Position numbers and translations under genes: made by a program. Positions 37,712 through 49,513 of a stretch of DNA of 64,000 nucleotides are shown here, piece after piece (position 1 is the first letter of the stretch; every line of letters starts with the position of its first letter). This DNA is from Streptomyces sp. NBC_01451 (GTDB lineage: Bacteria > Actinomycetota > Actinomycetes > Streptomycetales > Streptomycetaceae): NCBI RefSeq assembly GCF_036227485.1, contig NZ_CP109479.1, forward strand, positions 5,890,001 through 5,954,000, written 5' to 3'. Under the pieces are notes generated by a model. That model searched no databases. It worked only from the letters and a program-made list of their open reading frames with translations, and was not told where the DNA came from.

Positions 37712-40700
37712 TTGGCCGCCTCGCGCACTGCCTCCGCGAATACGAACCACGGCGCCAGCACTGCCCCGCTGCGCATCTCTTTTGCAAAGATCAAGGAGCC
37801 CCTCGAGGTTCCGAACCTCCTTGCGCTGCAAACCGAGAGCTTCGACTGGCTGCTCGGTAACGCCGCGTGGAAGGCTCGTGTCGAGGCTGCTCTGGACAGC
37901 GGACAGGACGTCCCCACCAAGTCCGGTCTGGAGGAGATCTTCGAGGAGATCTCCCCGATCGAGGACTTCTCCGGGTCGATGTCCCTGACGTTCCGCGACC
38001 ACCGCTTCGAGCCTCCGAAGAACTCGATCGACGAGTGCAAGGACCGTGACTTCACGTACTCCGCGCCCCTCTTCGTCACGGCCGAGTTCACCAACAACGA
38101 GACCGGCGAGATCAAGTCCCAGACGGTCTTCATGGGCGACTTCCCGCTCATGACCAACAAGGGCACCTTCGTCATCAACGGCACCGAGCGTGTCGTCGTG
38201 TCGCAGCTGGTCCGTTCGCCGGGTGTCTACTTCGACTCCTCCATCGACAAGACGTCCGACAAGGACATCTTCGCGTCCAAGGTGATCCCCTCCCGGGGTG
38301 CCTGGCTGGAGATGGAGATCGACAAGCGCGACATGGTCGGTGTCCGCATCGACCGCAAGCGCAAGCAGTCCGTCACCGTCCTCCTCAAGGCTCTCGGCTG
38401 GACGACCGAGCAGATCCTCGAGGAGTTCGGCGAGTACGAGTCGATGCGCGCCACCCTGGAGAAGGACCACACCCAGGGCCAGGACGACGCGCTGCTCGAC
38501 ATCTACCGCAAGCTCCGTCCGGGCGAGCCGCCGACCCGTGAGGCCGCGCAGACGCTTCTGGAGAACCTCTACTTCAACCCGAAGCGTTACGACCTCGCCA
38601 AGGTCGGCCGTTACAAGGTCAACAAGAAGCTGGGCGGCGAGGCCCCGCTGGACGCCGGTGTGCTGACCGTCGAGGACATCATCTCGACGATCAAGTACCT
38701 GGTGAAGCTGCACGCCGGTGAGACCGAGACCGTCGGCAACAACGGCGTGTCGATGGTCGTCGAGACCGACGACATCGACCACTTCGGCAACCGTCGTCTG
38801 CGCAACGTCGGCGAGCTCATCCAGAACCAGGTCCGTACGGGTCTGGCGCGTATGGAGCGTGTCGTCCGCGAGCGCATGACGACCCAGGACGTCGAGGCGA
38901 TCACGCCGCAGACCCTGATCAACATCCGGCCCGTCGTCGCCTCCATCAAGGAGTTCTTCGGCACCAGCCAGCTGTCGCAGTTCATGGACCAGAACAACCC
39001 GCTGTCGGGTCTCACCCACAAGCGCCGCCTGTCGGCTCTTGGCCCGGGTGGTCTCTCCCGTGAGCGGGCCGGCTTCGAGGTCCGTGACGTGCACCCCTCG
39101 CACTACGGCCGCATGTGTCCGATCGAGACCCCCGAAGGCCCGAACATCGGCCTGATCGGCTCGCTCGCCTCCTACGGCCGGGTCAACGCGTTCGGGTTCG
39201 TCGAGACCCCGTACCGCAAGGTCGTCGAGGGTGTCGTCACCGACGACGTCGACTACCTGACCGCCGACGAGGAGGACCGCTTCGTCATCGCCCAGGCGAA
39301 CGCGATCCTCTCCGACGACATGCGCTTCGAGGAGTCCCGCGTTCTCGTCCGCCGCCGTGGCGGCGAGATCGACTACATCCCCGGCGACGACGTCGACTAC
39401 ATGGACGTCTCCCCGCGCCAGATGGTGTCCGTCGCGACCGCGATGATCCCCTTCCTGGAGCACGACGACGCCAACCGTGCCCTCATGGGCGCGAACATGA
39501 TGCGCCAGGCCGTGCCGCTGATCACCGCCGAGGCTCCCCTCGTCGGTACGGGCATGGAGTACCGCTGCGCCGTCGACGCCGGCGACGTCATCAAGGCCGA
39601 GAAGGCGGGTGTGGTCCAGGAGGTCTCCGCGGACTACGTCACCGTCGCCAACGACGACGGCACGTACACCACGTACCGCGTCGCGAAGTTCTCGCGCTCC
39701 AACCAGGGCACCTCGGTCAACCAGAAGGTTGTCGTGGACGAGGGCGACCGGGTCGTCGAGCACCAGGTGCTCGCCGACGGTCCGGCCACCCAGGAAGGCG
39801 AGATGGCGCTGGGCAAGAACCTGCTCGTCGCCTTCATGCCGTGGGAGGGTCACAACTACGAGGACGCGATCATCCTGTCGCAGCGCCTCGTCCAGGACGA
39901 CGTCCTCTCCTCGATCCACATCGAGGAGCACGAGGTCGACGCCCGTGACACCAAGCTCGGCCCCGAGGAGATCACCCGGGACATCCCGAACGTCTCCGAG
40001 GAGGTCCTCGCCGACCTCGACGAGCGCGGCATCATCCGTATCGGTGCCGAGGTCGTCGCCGGTGACATCCTCGTCGGCAAGGTCACGCCCAAGGGTGAGA
40101 CCGAGCTGACCCCCGAGGAGCGCCTGCTCCGCGCGATCTTCGGTGAGAAGGCGCGCGAGGTGCGCGACACCTCGCTGAAGGTGCCGCACGGCGAGATCGG
40201 CAAGGTCATCGGCGTCCGCGTCTTCGACCGTGAGGAGGGCGACGAGCTGCCGCCGGGCGTGAACCAGCTGGTTCGGGTCTACGTGGCGCAGAAGCGCAAG
40301 ATCACGGACGGTGACAAGCTCGCCGGACGCCACGGCAACAAGGGCGTCATCTCGAAGATCCTGCCGATCGAGGACATGCCGTTCCTGGAGGACGGCACCC
40401 CGGTCGACATCATCCTCAACCCGCTGGGTGTCCCGTCCCGAATGAACCCGGGACAGGTCCTGGAGATCCACCTCGGCTGGCTCGCCAGTCGCGGCTGGGA
40501 CGTCTCCGGGCTGGCGGACGACTGGGCGCAGCGCCTCCAGGCGATCGACGCCGACGTGGTCGCCCCCGGTACGAACGTCGCCACCCCCGTCTTCGACGGT
40601 GCGCGTGAGGACGAGCTGGCCGGTCTGCTCAACCACACCTTCCCGAACCGCGACGGTTCGCGCATGGTGCTCCCGACCGGCAAGGCGCCCCTGTTCGACG

Positions 40701-41194
40701 GCCGCTCCGGCGAGCCGTTCCCGGAGCCCGTCTCCGTCGGTTACATGTACATCCTCAAGCTCCACCACCTGGTCGACGACAAGCTCCACGCCCGTTCGAC
40801 CGGTCCGTACTCGATGATCACCCAGCAGCCGCTGGGTGGTAAGGCCCAGTTCGGTGGCCAGCGATTCGGCGAGATGGAGGTGTGGGCGCTGGAGGCATAC
40901 GGCGCCGCATACGCCCTCCAGGAGCTGCTGACCATCAAGTCCGACGACGTGACCGGCCGCGTGAAGGTCTACGAGGCCATCGTCAAGGGCGAGAACATCC
41001 CCGAGCCCGGCATCCCCGAGTCCTTCAAGGTGCTCATCAAGGAGATGCAGTCTCTCTGCCTCAACGTGGAGGTGCTGTCCAGTGACGGTATGTCCATCGA
41101 AATGCGTGACACCGACGAGGACGTCTTCCGCGCGGCGGAGGAGCTCGGCATCGACCTGTCCCGGCGTGAGCCGAGCAGCGTCGAAGAGGTCTGA
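37712..41194 (+). CDS. rpoB: RNA polymerase beta subunit
   Basis: 1160-aa beta subunit of RNA polymerase. I chose the TTG at 37712 ([12 protein letters not shown]) with GGAAGGA 9 nt upstream; this gives nearly the same length as streptomycete RpoB, while a GTG at 37682 would add ten residues. The rifampicin region ([20 protein letters not shown] and [16 protein letters not shown]) is wild type. Later conserved segments include [13 protein letters not shown] and [16 protein letters not shown]. Confidence 0.97.
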   Translation: MAASRTASANTNHGASTAPLRISFAKIKEPLEVPNLLALQTESFDWLLGNAAWKARVEAALDSGQDVPTKSGLEEIFEEISPIEDFSGSMSLTFRDHRFEPPKNSIDECKDRDFTYSAPLFVTAEFTNNETGEIKSQTVFMGDFPLMTNKGTFVINGTERVVVSQLVRSPGVYFDSSIDKTSDKDIFASKVIPSRGAWLEMEIDKRDMVGVRIDRKRKQSVTVLLKALGWTTEQILEEFGEYESMRATLEKDHTQGQDDALLDIYRKLRPGEPPTREAAQTLLENLYFNPKRYDLAKVGRYKVNKKLGGEAPLDAGVLTVEDIISTIKYLVKLHAGETETVGNNGVSMVVETDDIDHFGNRRLRNVGELIQNQVRTGLARMERVVRERMTTQDVEAITPQTLINIRPVVASIKEFFGTSQLSQFMDQNNPLSGLTHKRRLSALGPGGLSRERAGFEVRDVHPSHYGRMCPIETPEGPNIGLIGSLASYGRVNAFGFVETPYRKVVEGVVTDDVDYLTADEEDRFVIAQANAILSDDMRFEESRVLVRRRGGEIDYIPGDDVDYMDVSPRQMVSVATAMIPFLEHDDANRALMGANMMRQAVPLITAEAPLVGTGMEYRCAVDAGDVIKAEKAGVVQEVSADYVTVANDDGTYTTYRVAKFSRSNQGTSVNQKVVVDEGDRVVEHQVLADGPATQEGEMALGKNLLVAFMPWEGHNYEDAIILSQRLVQDDVLSSIHIEEHEVDARDTKLGPEEITRDIPNVSEEVLADLDERGIIRIGAEVVAGDILVGKVTPKGETELTPEERLLRAIFGEKAREVRDTSLKVPHGEIGKVIGVRVFDREEGDELPPGVNQLVRVYVAQKRKITDGDKLAGRHGNKGVISKILPIEDMPFLEDGTPVDIILNPLGVPSRMNPGQVLEIHLGWLASRGWDVSGLADDWAQRLQAIDADVVAPGTNVATPVFDGAREDELAGLLNHTFPNRDGSRMVLPTGKAPLFDGRSGEPFPEPVSVGYMYILKLHHLVDDKLHARSTGPYSMITQQPLGGKAQFGGQRFGEMEVWALEAYGAAYALQELLTIKSDDVTGRVKVYEAIVKGENIPEPGIPESFKVLIKEMQSLCLNVEVLSSDGMSIEMRDTDEDVFRAAEELGIDLSRREPSSVEEV

Positions 41195-41202
41195 CGGGAG
41201 TT

Positions 41203-41232
41203 CGGCGGGCCTTGAGCGATCAAGGCCCGCCG
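41203..41232 (+). other. 12-bp hairpin between rpoB and rpoC
   Basis: CGGCGGGCCTTG (41203-41214) and CAAGGCCCGCCG (41221-41232) form a perfect stem with a 6-nt loop in the 97-bp gap; no U-tract. Possible mRNA processing or stability element. Confidence 0.6.
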
Positions 41233-41291
41233 GCCCCAGGACCCCCGTATCAGACCCCATGACTTACAACCCTGAGAGGGATTGACGCATA

Positions 41292-45191
<3,900 letters not shown>

Positions 45192-45230
45192 GCGGTAGTG
45201 GGTAGTTGGTAGTTTGCAGTTGGTAGTACG

Positions 45231-45266
45231 AAGGGCGGTCACCCCGGTTGCGGGGTGGCCGCCCTT
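45231..45266. terminator. Bidirectional terminator between rpoC and the M48 gene
   Basis: AAGGGCGGTCACCCCG (45231-45246) and CGGGGTGGCCGCCCTT (45251-45266) form a 16-bp stem with loop GTTG and one G:T pair. It separates convergent rpoC and the M48 peptidase gene. Before it lie short TTGGTAGT direct repeats. Confidence 0.85.
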
Positions 45267-45290
45267 CGGCGTGTCCGGGGACTCTCCGGC

Positions 45291-47189
45291 TCAGCGCTGT
45301 TGCTGCTGAAGGTACGGCTGGAGGTGGTGCAGCCGGGTGTGGTGGTCCGGGTGGGAGGAGAGCAGCTTGCTCAGCGGGCTCTCCTCGGGCGCCACGCCGT
45401 TGTTGAGCGCGGCGAGCGCGGCCGTCTGCCGCTGCTCCTCCTGGTGCAGCTTGTCGAGTACGGAGGCCAGCATCGGGGCGAAGCCGAGGGCCGCCGCGTG
45501 TTCGTCGGCGCGGAGTTCGGCACGGCGTCCGACGGCGGCGAGCGCGTACGGCACACCGAGGATCAGCAGGGGCAGGCCGTACAGGGTGCTGATGGTGGCC
45601 ATGGCGATGCCGCCGAGGACGAGTACGACGAGGCCGACGCCGAAGCAGGAGAAGGCGCGGGACACCTTGAAGACGATCACGGAGAAGGCGCGCAGGAACC
45701 GCCAGGCGAGGCGTCCGGGCTGCGCGTACCAGTAGCCGAGGAGCCCCGACCAGGCGTGGCCGCCCACGTGGTGGCCCAGCTCGTGTGCCATGACGGCGGC
45801 GAGTTCGCCGTTGGGCAGCTCGTTCATGGCGAAGCGGGTGACGCCGACGATGTGGCCGGCGGCGGCGACCGCGTTCAGACCGTCGCTGTCCTCGACCCAG
45901 AGCTCGTAGTTGCGGCCCTCGACGCCCGCGCGGGCGGTGACCTCACGCCAGACGGGTTCGAGTTTGGCTCGTTCTTGTGGAGTGGGGTGGCGCAGGTGGA
46001 GCAAACGGCGCGCGATGGCGCTTTCGGTGGGCCGGTGGAAGACCAGTGCGCCGCTCAGTATCCAGGCGATGATCACGAGGAACGCGAGGTCGCCGAAGAA
46101 GAGGGAGAACATGCTGACGACAAGGAGGCTGCAGAGGAAGTTCGGCAGGTAGAGGAGGAGGTTGCCCACGGCGGTGGCGTCGGTACGGCGCTGGTGGGCG
46201 GAGATGTGGACGCGCCCGCGGTCGGTCGAGATGTGGTGGGGGTGCGCGGCGGCGGGCGCCGGGGGCGCGGCAGAGGCGGGGCTCGCTGTGGGTGGAGCGC
46301 AGGGCGGCGGGGTGGGTGTGGCCGGGGGTTGCTGCGGGGGTGCGTACTGCGGGGGGATGGGCTGGGCCGTGGATTGGGCGGCGGCCTGGGGGTAGGGCGG
46401 GGGCTGGGGAGAGGCGGCGCCCGGGTAGGCGGGCGGTTGGGTTTGGTGCGGGGGGTGAGGCTGGGGCTGGTTCGGGGTCGCGTCGGGGTGGGTGGGCGGC
46501 TGGAACTGGTTCGGGGGCGCGCCCGGGTAGGCCGGGGGCTGCGCGGCGCCTGGGTATTGGGGTGGTGGGGTCGGGTCCGGGTAGGCCGGGGGTTGCGCGG
46601 CGCCTGGGTATTGGGGTGGTGCGGCGGAGTCCGGGTAGGCCGGGGTCTGGGCCGTTGCCGGGTACTGGGGTTCCTGGACCGTGCCTGGGTGGGTCCGGGT
46701 CTGGGCCGTGCTCGGGTACTGGGGCTCCTGGGGCGCTCGTGGCGAGGCGGAGGTCTGGGTGGTGCCCGGGTACGGGGGTGGCTGGGTCGCGTGTGCGGAG
46801 GCGGAGGTCTGGGGAGCGCCCGGGTAGCGGGGTTCCTCGGCCGTACCCGAGGAGGCCGGGGGCTCGGTGAGGCTCGGGTGTGCGGAGGGCTGGGGCGAGT
46901 CCGGGTACGTCGGGGGCTGGGGAGTGCCCGGGTATCGGGGCGGTCGTTGTGCGGCCTGCGGGTACGGGGGAGCGGGCTGGTCTGGGTAGAGCGGCGGGGC
47001 CGACTGTTGTCGGGACGCCGGCTGGTCGGGATACGGCGGTGGGGCTGACGGTTGTCGGGATGTTGCCTGGTGGGGATATGGCGGCGGGGCCGAGTGCTGG
47101 TCTGCTGTCCGGTCGGGGGATGTCGGGCGGAACAGGGGCTGCTCGGTCGGCTCCGGGTGTTCCGGCGATGACGAGGGTGGCTGGGGCAT
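45291..47189 (-). CDS. M48 metallopeptidase with long Pro-rich N-terminal arm
   Basis: 632-aa membrane peptidase, last gene of the cyclase operon. Residues 1 to about 310 are Pro/Gln/Tyr-rich, with many PPQYPGAAQPPAYP-type repeats. Two membrane segments (about 340-375) follow, then the zinc site AHELGHH (469-474) with downstream ligand Glu558 in AELRADEHA. ATG at 47189 with AAGGAAG upstream, 46 bp after the PycTM-like gene. It could cleave membrane or periplasm-facing proteins on activation; substrate unknown. It differs from the HtpX at 15920 in having the long arm. Confidence 0.88.
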   Translation of the reverse strand: MPQPPSSSPEHPEPTEQPLFRPTSPDRTADQHSAPPPYPHQATSRQPSAPPPYPDQPASRQQSAPPLYPDQPAPPYPQAAQRPPRYPGTPQPPTYPDSPQPSAHPSLTEPPASSGTAEEPRYPGAPQTSASAHATQPPPYPGTTQTSASPRAPQEPQYPSTAQTRTHPGTVQEPQYPATAQTPAYPDSAAPPQYPGAAQPPAYPDPTPPPQYPGAAQPPAYPGAPPNQFQPPTHPDATPNQPQPHPPHQTQPPAYPGAASPQPPPYPQAAAQSTAQPIPPQYAPPQQPPATPTPPPCAPPTASPASAAPPAPAAAHPHHISTDRGRVHISAHQRRTDATAVGNLLLYLPNFLCSLLVVSMFSLFFGDLAFLVIIAWILSGALVFHRPTESAIARRLLHLRHPTPQERAKLEPVWREVTARAGVEGRNYELWVEDSDGLNAVAAAGHIVGVTRFAMNELPNGELAAVMAHELGHHVGGHAWSGLLGYWYAQPGRLAWRFLRAFSVIVFKVSRAFSCFGVGLVVLVLGGIAMATISTLYGLPLLILGVPYALAAVGRRAELRADEHAAALGFAPMLASVLDKLHQEEQRQTAALAALNNGVAPEESPLSKLLSSHPDHHTRLHHLQPYLQQQQR

Positions 47190-47235
47190 GGTCTTCCTTC
47201 ACGTGCGGGGACGGTGACTGAGCGGGCCGGTGGGT

Positions 47236-47790
47236 TCAGCCGATGAGCAGTGACACGGGGAGCAGGAGCGTGCCGGTGCAGAAGGAGATCAGGCCGGTAC
47301 GGATCCACTGGTGCTTGCGTGTGGCGATACGGCTGGTGTCGGTGAGCGCCGAGGTGAGCGCGGCCGTGGGGTCGCGCTCGGTGTCGGCGAGCGCTGCCGT
47401 CAACCGGCCGAGCCGTACGGCTTGTTGGATGTCGCCGAAGTAGGAGAGCGGCTGGCCCGGAACCCACGGTTCGGTGCGGTGGCGGGGCAGGACGGCGAGG
47501 AGCAGCGAGAACAGGGACAGCACCAGGGCCGCGGCCCCGAGGGCCCAGACGACGGTCCCGGGAGTGGTGAGCGCTGCCGGGTTCCAGTCCCGCCCGGCGA
47601 GCAGTCCGCTGAACACACCGGCGGTCATGCCCAGCGCGGCGACCAGTACGGATGCCTTGCTGTCGGCACGGGCGATCTCCGTACGGAGGTCCGCGAGGAG
47701 GCGTTCGCAGAGCTGGGTGTGGTCGGCGGGGGCTGCGGGGGTTCCTGGTGGGGGCGCTGCCGGGGTGGGGCTGGGGTCGAGCGTCGTCAT
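47236..47790 (-). CDS. Pycsar-effector-like transmembrane protein (PycTM type)
   Basis: 184-aa membrane protein. A Pro/Ala-rich start (1-22) is followed by LLADLRTEIARADSKASVLV, a membrane helix (about 45-64), a second (79-101), a soluble helical part and a third helix (162-183) preceded by TSRIATRKHQWIR. This layout fits the Pycsar membrane effector family, in which cyclic pyrimidine nucleotides trigger inner-membrane damage (family knowledge; assignment from memory of the pattern). ATG at 47790 overlaps the previous stop (ATGA). It sits in one operon with a cyclase-like gene, as expected for Pycsar. Confidence 0.75.
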   Translation of the reverse strand: MTTLDPSPTPAAPPPGTPAAPADHTQLCERLLADLRTEIARADSKASVLVAALGMTAGVFSGLLAGRDWNPAALTTPGTVVWALGAAALVLSLFSLLLAVLPRHRTEPWVPGQPLSYFGDIQQAVRLGRLTAALADTERDPTAALTSALTDTSRIATRKHQWIRTGLISFCTGTLLLPVSLLIG

Positions 47791-49382
47791 GTGGCGCCGC
47801 CTGCCTTGTCCTCCGGGGTTCCGGCACCGGGGGCTTCGGCCGGCTCGTCCGGTGCCGCGTTCCGCTGGTCGGGGAGGGTCGGGGTGCTGCCGTAGCCCGG
47901 GGGCGGCTGCCAGGCGGGGACCCCGGGAGCGCCGTGGGCGCCGGGCGCCTGGGGAGGGGCGGTGTACGGCTGCTGGTGAGGGCCCGGGCCGCCGTACGGG
48001 GGGATGGCTCCGTAGGGCGTGGCCGTGCCCGGCATCGGGGGCTGGGCCGGGGGCGGTGTCCCCGGGGTGGCCGGGGCGGCCGTCGGCCAGGCGGGCGAGG
48101 CGGCCGGGGGCCGGTCGGCGGGTTCGGGGTGACCGCCGGGTCGCGCGTACGCGGGGTCGGGTCGGCCGGGGACGAACCCGGGCTGCGTAGGTGTCGCGGG
48201 CGCCCCCTGGCCGTACCCCGCGTACGGGTCGCCCGGGGCCGGGTCGCCGCCCGGAAGCGGGGGAGGTGTCTGGGGGACGCCCGGGAGGCGTTGGGTGAGG
48301 ATGTCGCTGACTGTGCGCAGGGCCAGTTGTTTGGGGCCCTCCAGCTCGAACTTCTCCGCGTTGTCGCCGTGCAGCAGGTCCTTCACCAGGTCCATCTGGG
48401 CCTGGATCATGCGGAGTTGGTCGTCCCGCATGCTCGTCATGACCAGGCGGGAGTCCTCGGGGTGCTGGGCGAGGTGGAGGGCCCAGGCCTGGACGCCGCC
48501 CTGGGACAGGTGCCACTGGTAGAAGGCGATCTTCTCCGCCTCGATCTTCTGCATCTCCAGTTCCTGGTGGCCCTGTTGGACGGAGAGCTGGTGCTGTCGG
48601 CTGCTCTGCAGGGCCGCCTGCTCGTAGTCCCAGTGCTGCTGCTGGAGGGCCAGGTGCTGTTGCTGGGCGCCGTACGCCATCGCGCGTTCGATCTGGAGGG
48701 CGTCCTGTCCGCGGTTGCGGCGGTCCACCTCCACATCGATCTCGGAGCCGCGCCGGGCCGCCCGGACCTGCTCGGTCGCCGAGTGGTCGATGGCCTGCAG
48801 GCGGCGCTGGTGGTCGATGTTCTCCTGGTCGCGGCGCAGGCGCAGGGTCCAGGTCGTCTGGAGGCCGGCCGGGGCGCCCAGCGGGCCCAGGACGTCGATC
48901 GCCCGGAGGAGTTCCCCTTCGGCCGCCGCGCTGTCCGCGATCGGGAAGCGCCGGCTCACCGGGCGTGCCGCGCGCTGGAGTTCGCCGATGAGCAGGCCCG
49001 GCACGTCCCGGTGGCCGCTGTCCACGAACCGGGCCGGGTCGACGACCTGCCAGGACATGTCGACCTCGGCCGAGAACTCGAACGCGTCGTTGTCACTGGG
49101 GAGCGTGAGCGTGCCGGAGAACGGGTGCACGCCCATGTCGACCTCGTACACCGCCGTGTAGTGCCGGGCCGCGATCTCGCTGCGCGTCGGGCGGCGGGGC
49201 GGGAGGTAGGCCTCGTAGGCGCCCTTGGCGGTCGCGAAGACGAGGGCGTGGTCGATGCGGACCGTCGACTTCAGGGAGAGCTCGAAGCGCGACAGCTGGC
49301 GCACGGTGAGCACCGGGTCGATCAACTGGGTGTGCCGGTCCGCGGTTTGCTGCCACTCGGGCGGGCGGTGGAAGGCGGGCAT
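47787..49382 (-). CDS. SPFH/band-7-like protein with coiled coil and Pro-rich tail
   Basis: 531-aa protein of unknown function. Residues about 60-200 look like an SPFH (band-7) domain: FSGTLTLPSDNDAFEFSAEV, MSWQVVDPARFVDSG and LQTTWTLRLRRDQENIDHQ. Residues about 210-340 are a Gln/Glu/Arg-rich coiled coil, and about 370-531 are Pro/Gly/Ala-rich. No clear membrane helix. SPFH proteins usually scaffold membrane microdomains, so it may organise the neighbouring PycTM-like and M48 proteins. ATG at 49382 with GAGGAG 8-9 nt upstream; a tandem heptamer array lies just before that site. Confidence 0.7.
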   Translation of the reverse strand: MPAFHRPPEWQQTADRHTQLIDPVLTVRQLSRFELSLKSTVRIDHALVFATAKGAYEAYLPPRRPTRSEIAARHYTAVYEVDMGVHPFSGTLTLPSDNDAFEFSAEVDMSWQVVDPARFVDSGHRDVPGLLIGELQRAARPVSRRFPIADSAAAEGELLRAIDVLGPLGAPAGLQTTWTLRLRRDQENIDHQRRLQAIDHSATEQVRAARRGSEIDVEVDRRNRGQDALQIERAMAYGAQQQHLALQQQHWDYEQAALQSSRQHQLSVQQGHQELEMQKIEAEKIAFYQWHLSQGGVQAWALHLAQHPEDSRLVMTSMRDDQLRMIQAQMDLVKDLLHGDNAEKFELEGPKQLALRTVSDILTQRLPGVPQTPPPLPGGDPAPGDPYAGYGQGAPATPTQPGFVPGRPDPAYARPGGHPEPADRPPAASPAWPTAAPATPGTPPPAQPPMPGTATPYGAIPPYGGPGPHQQPYTAPPQAPGAHGAPGVPAWQPPPGYGSTPTLPDQRNAAPDEPAEAPGAGTPEDKAGGAT

Positions 49383-49397
49383 CGTGCGTTGCTCCTC

Positions 49398-49495
49398 GGT
49401 GAGCGGTGAGCGGTGAGCGGTGAGCGGTGAGCGGTGAGCGGTGAGCGGTGAGCGGTGAGCGGTGAGCGGTGAGCAGTGAGCGGTGAGCGGTGAGC
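49398..49495. repeat. Tandem heptamer array (GGTGAGC)14
   Basis: Fourteen head-to-tail 7-bp units (98 bp), all GGTGAGC except the twelfth, AGTGAGC. It fills most of the 131-bp gap between the P-loop/HEAT gene and the SPFH-like gene. It ends just upstream (minus-strand sense) of the latter's ribosome-binding site. On the minus strand the unit GCTCACC gives no stop codon in any frame. Confidence 0.95.
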
Positions 49496-49513
49496 AGGGA
49501 TGTGTCCGGTCGG

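Noticed and set aside
38940..39120. Rifampicin-resistance change in rpoB
   Set aside because: The segment reads as the wild-type cluster, including the Asp, His and Ser positions usually altered.
37514..41260. A 1248-codon open frame antisense to rpoB
   Set aside because: It mirrors rpoB codon bias in a high-G+C genome and its translation is repetitive Asp/Glu/Arg/Val/Leu with no family motif.
45255..47048. A 597-codon plus-strand frame rich in Gly, Arg and Val
   Set aside because: It is the complement of the Pro-rich repeat arm of the M48 peptidase gene.
49398..49495. CRISPR array
   Set aside because: The units are 7 bp and contiguous, with no unique spacers and no cas genes nearby.
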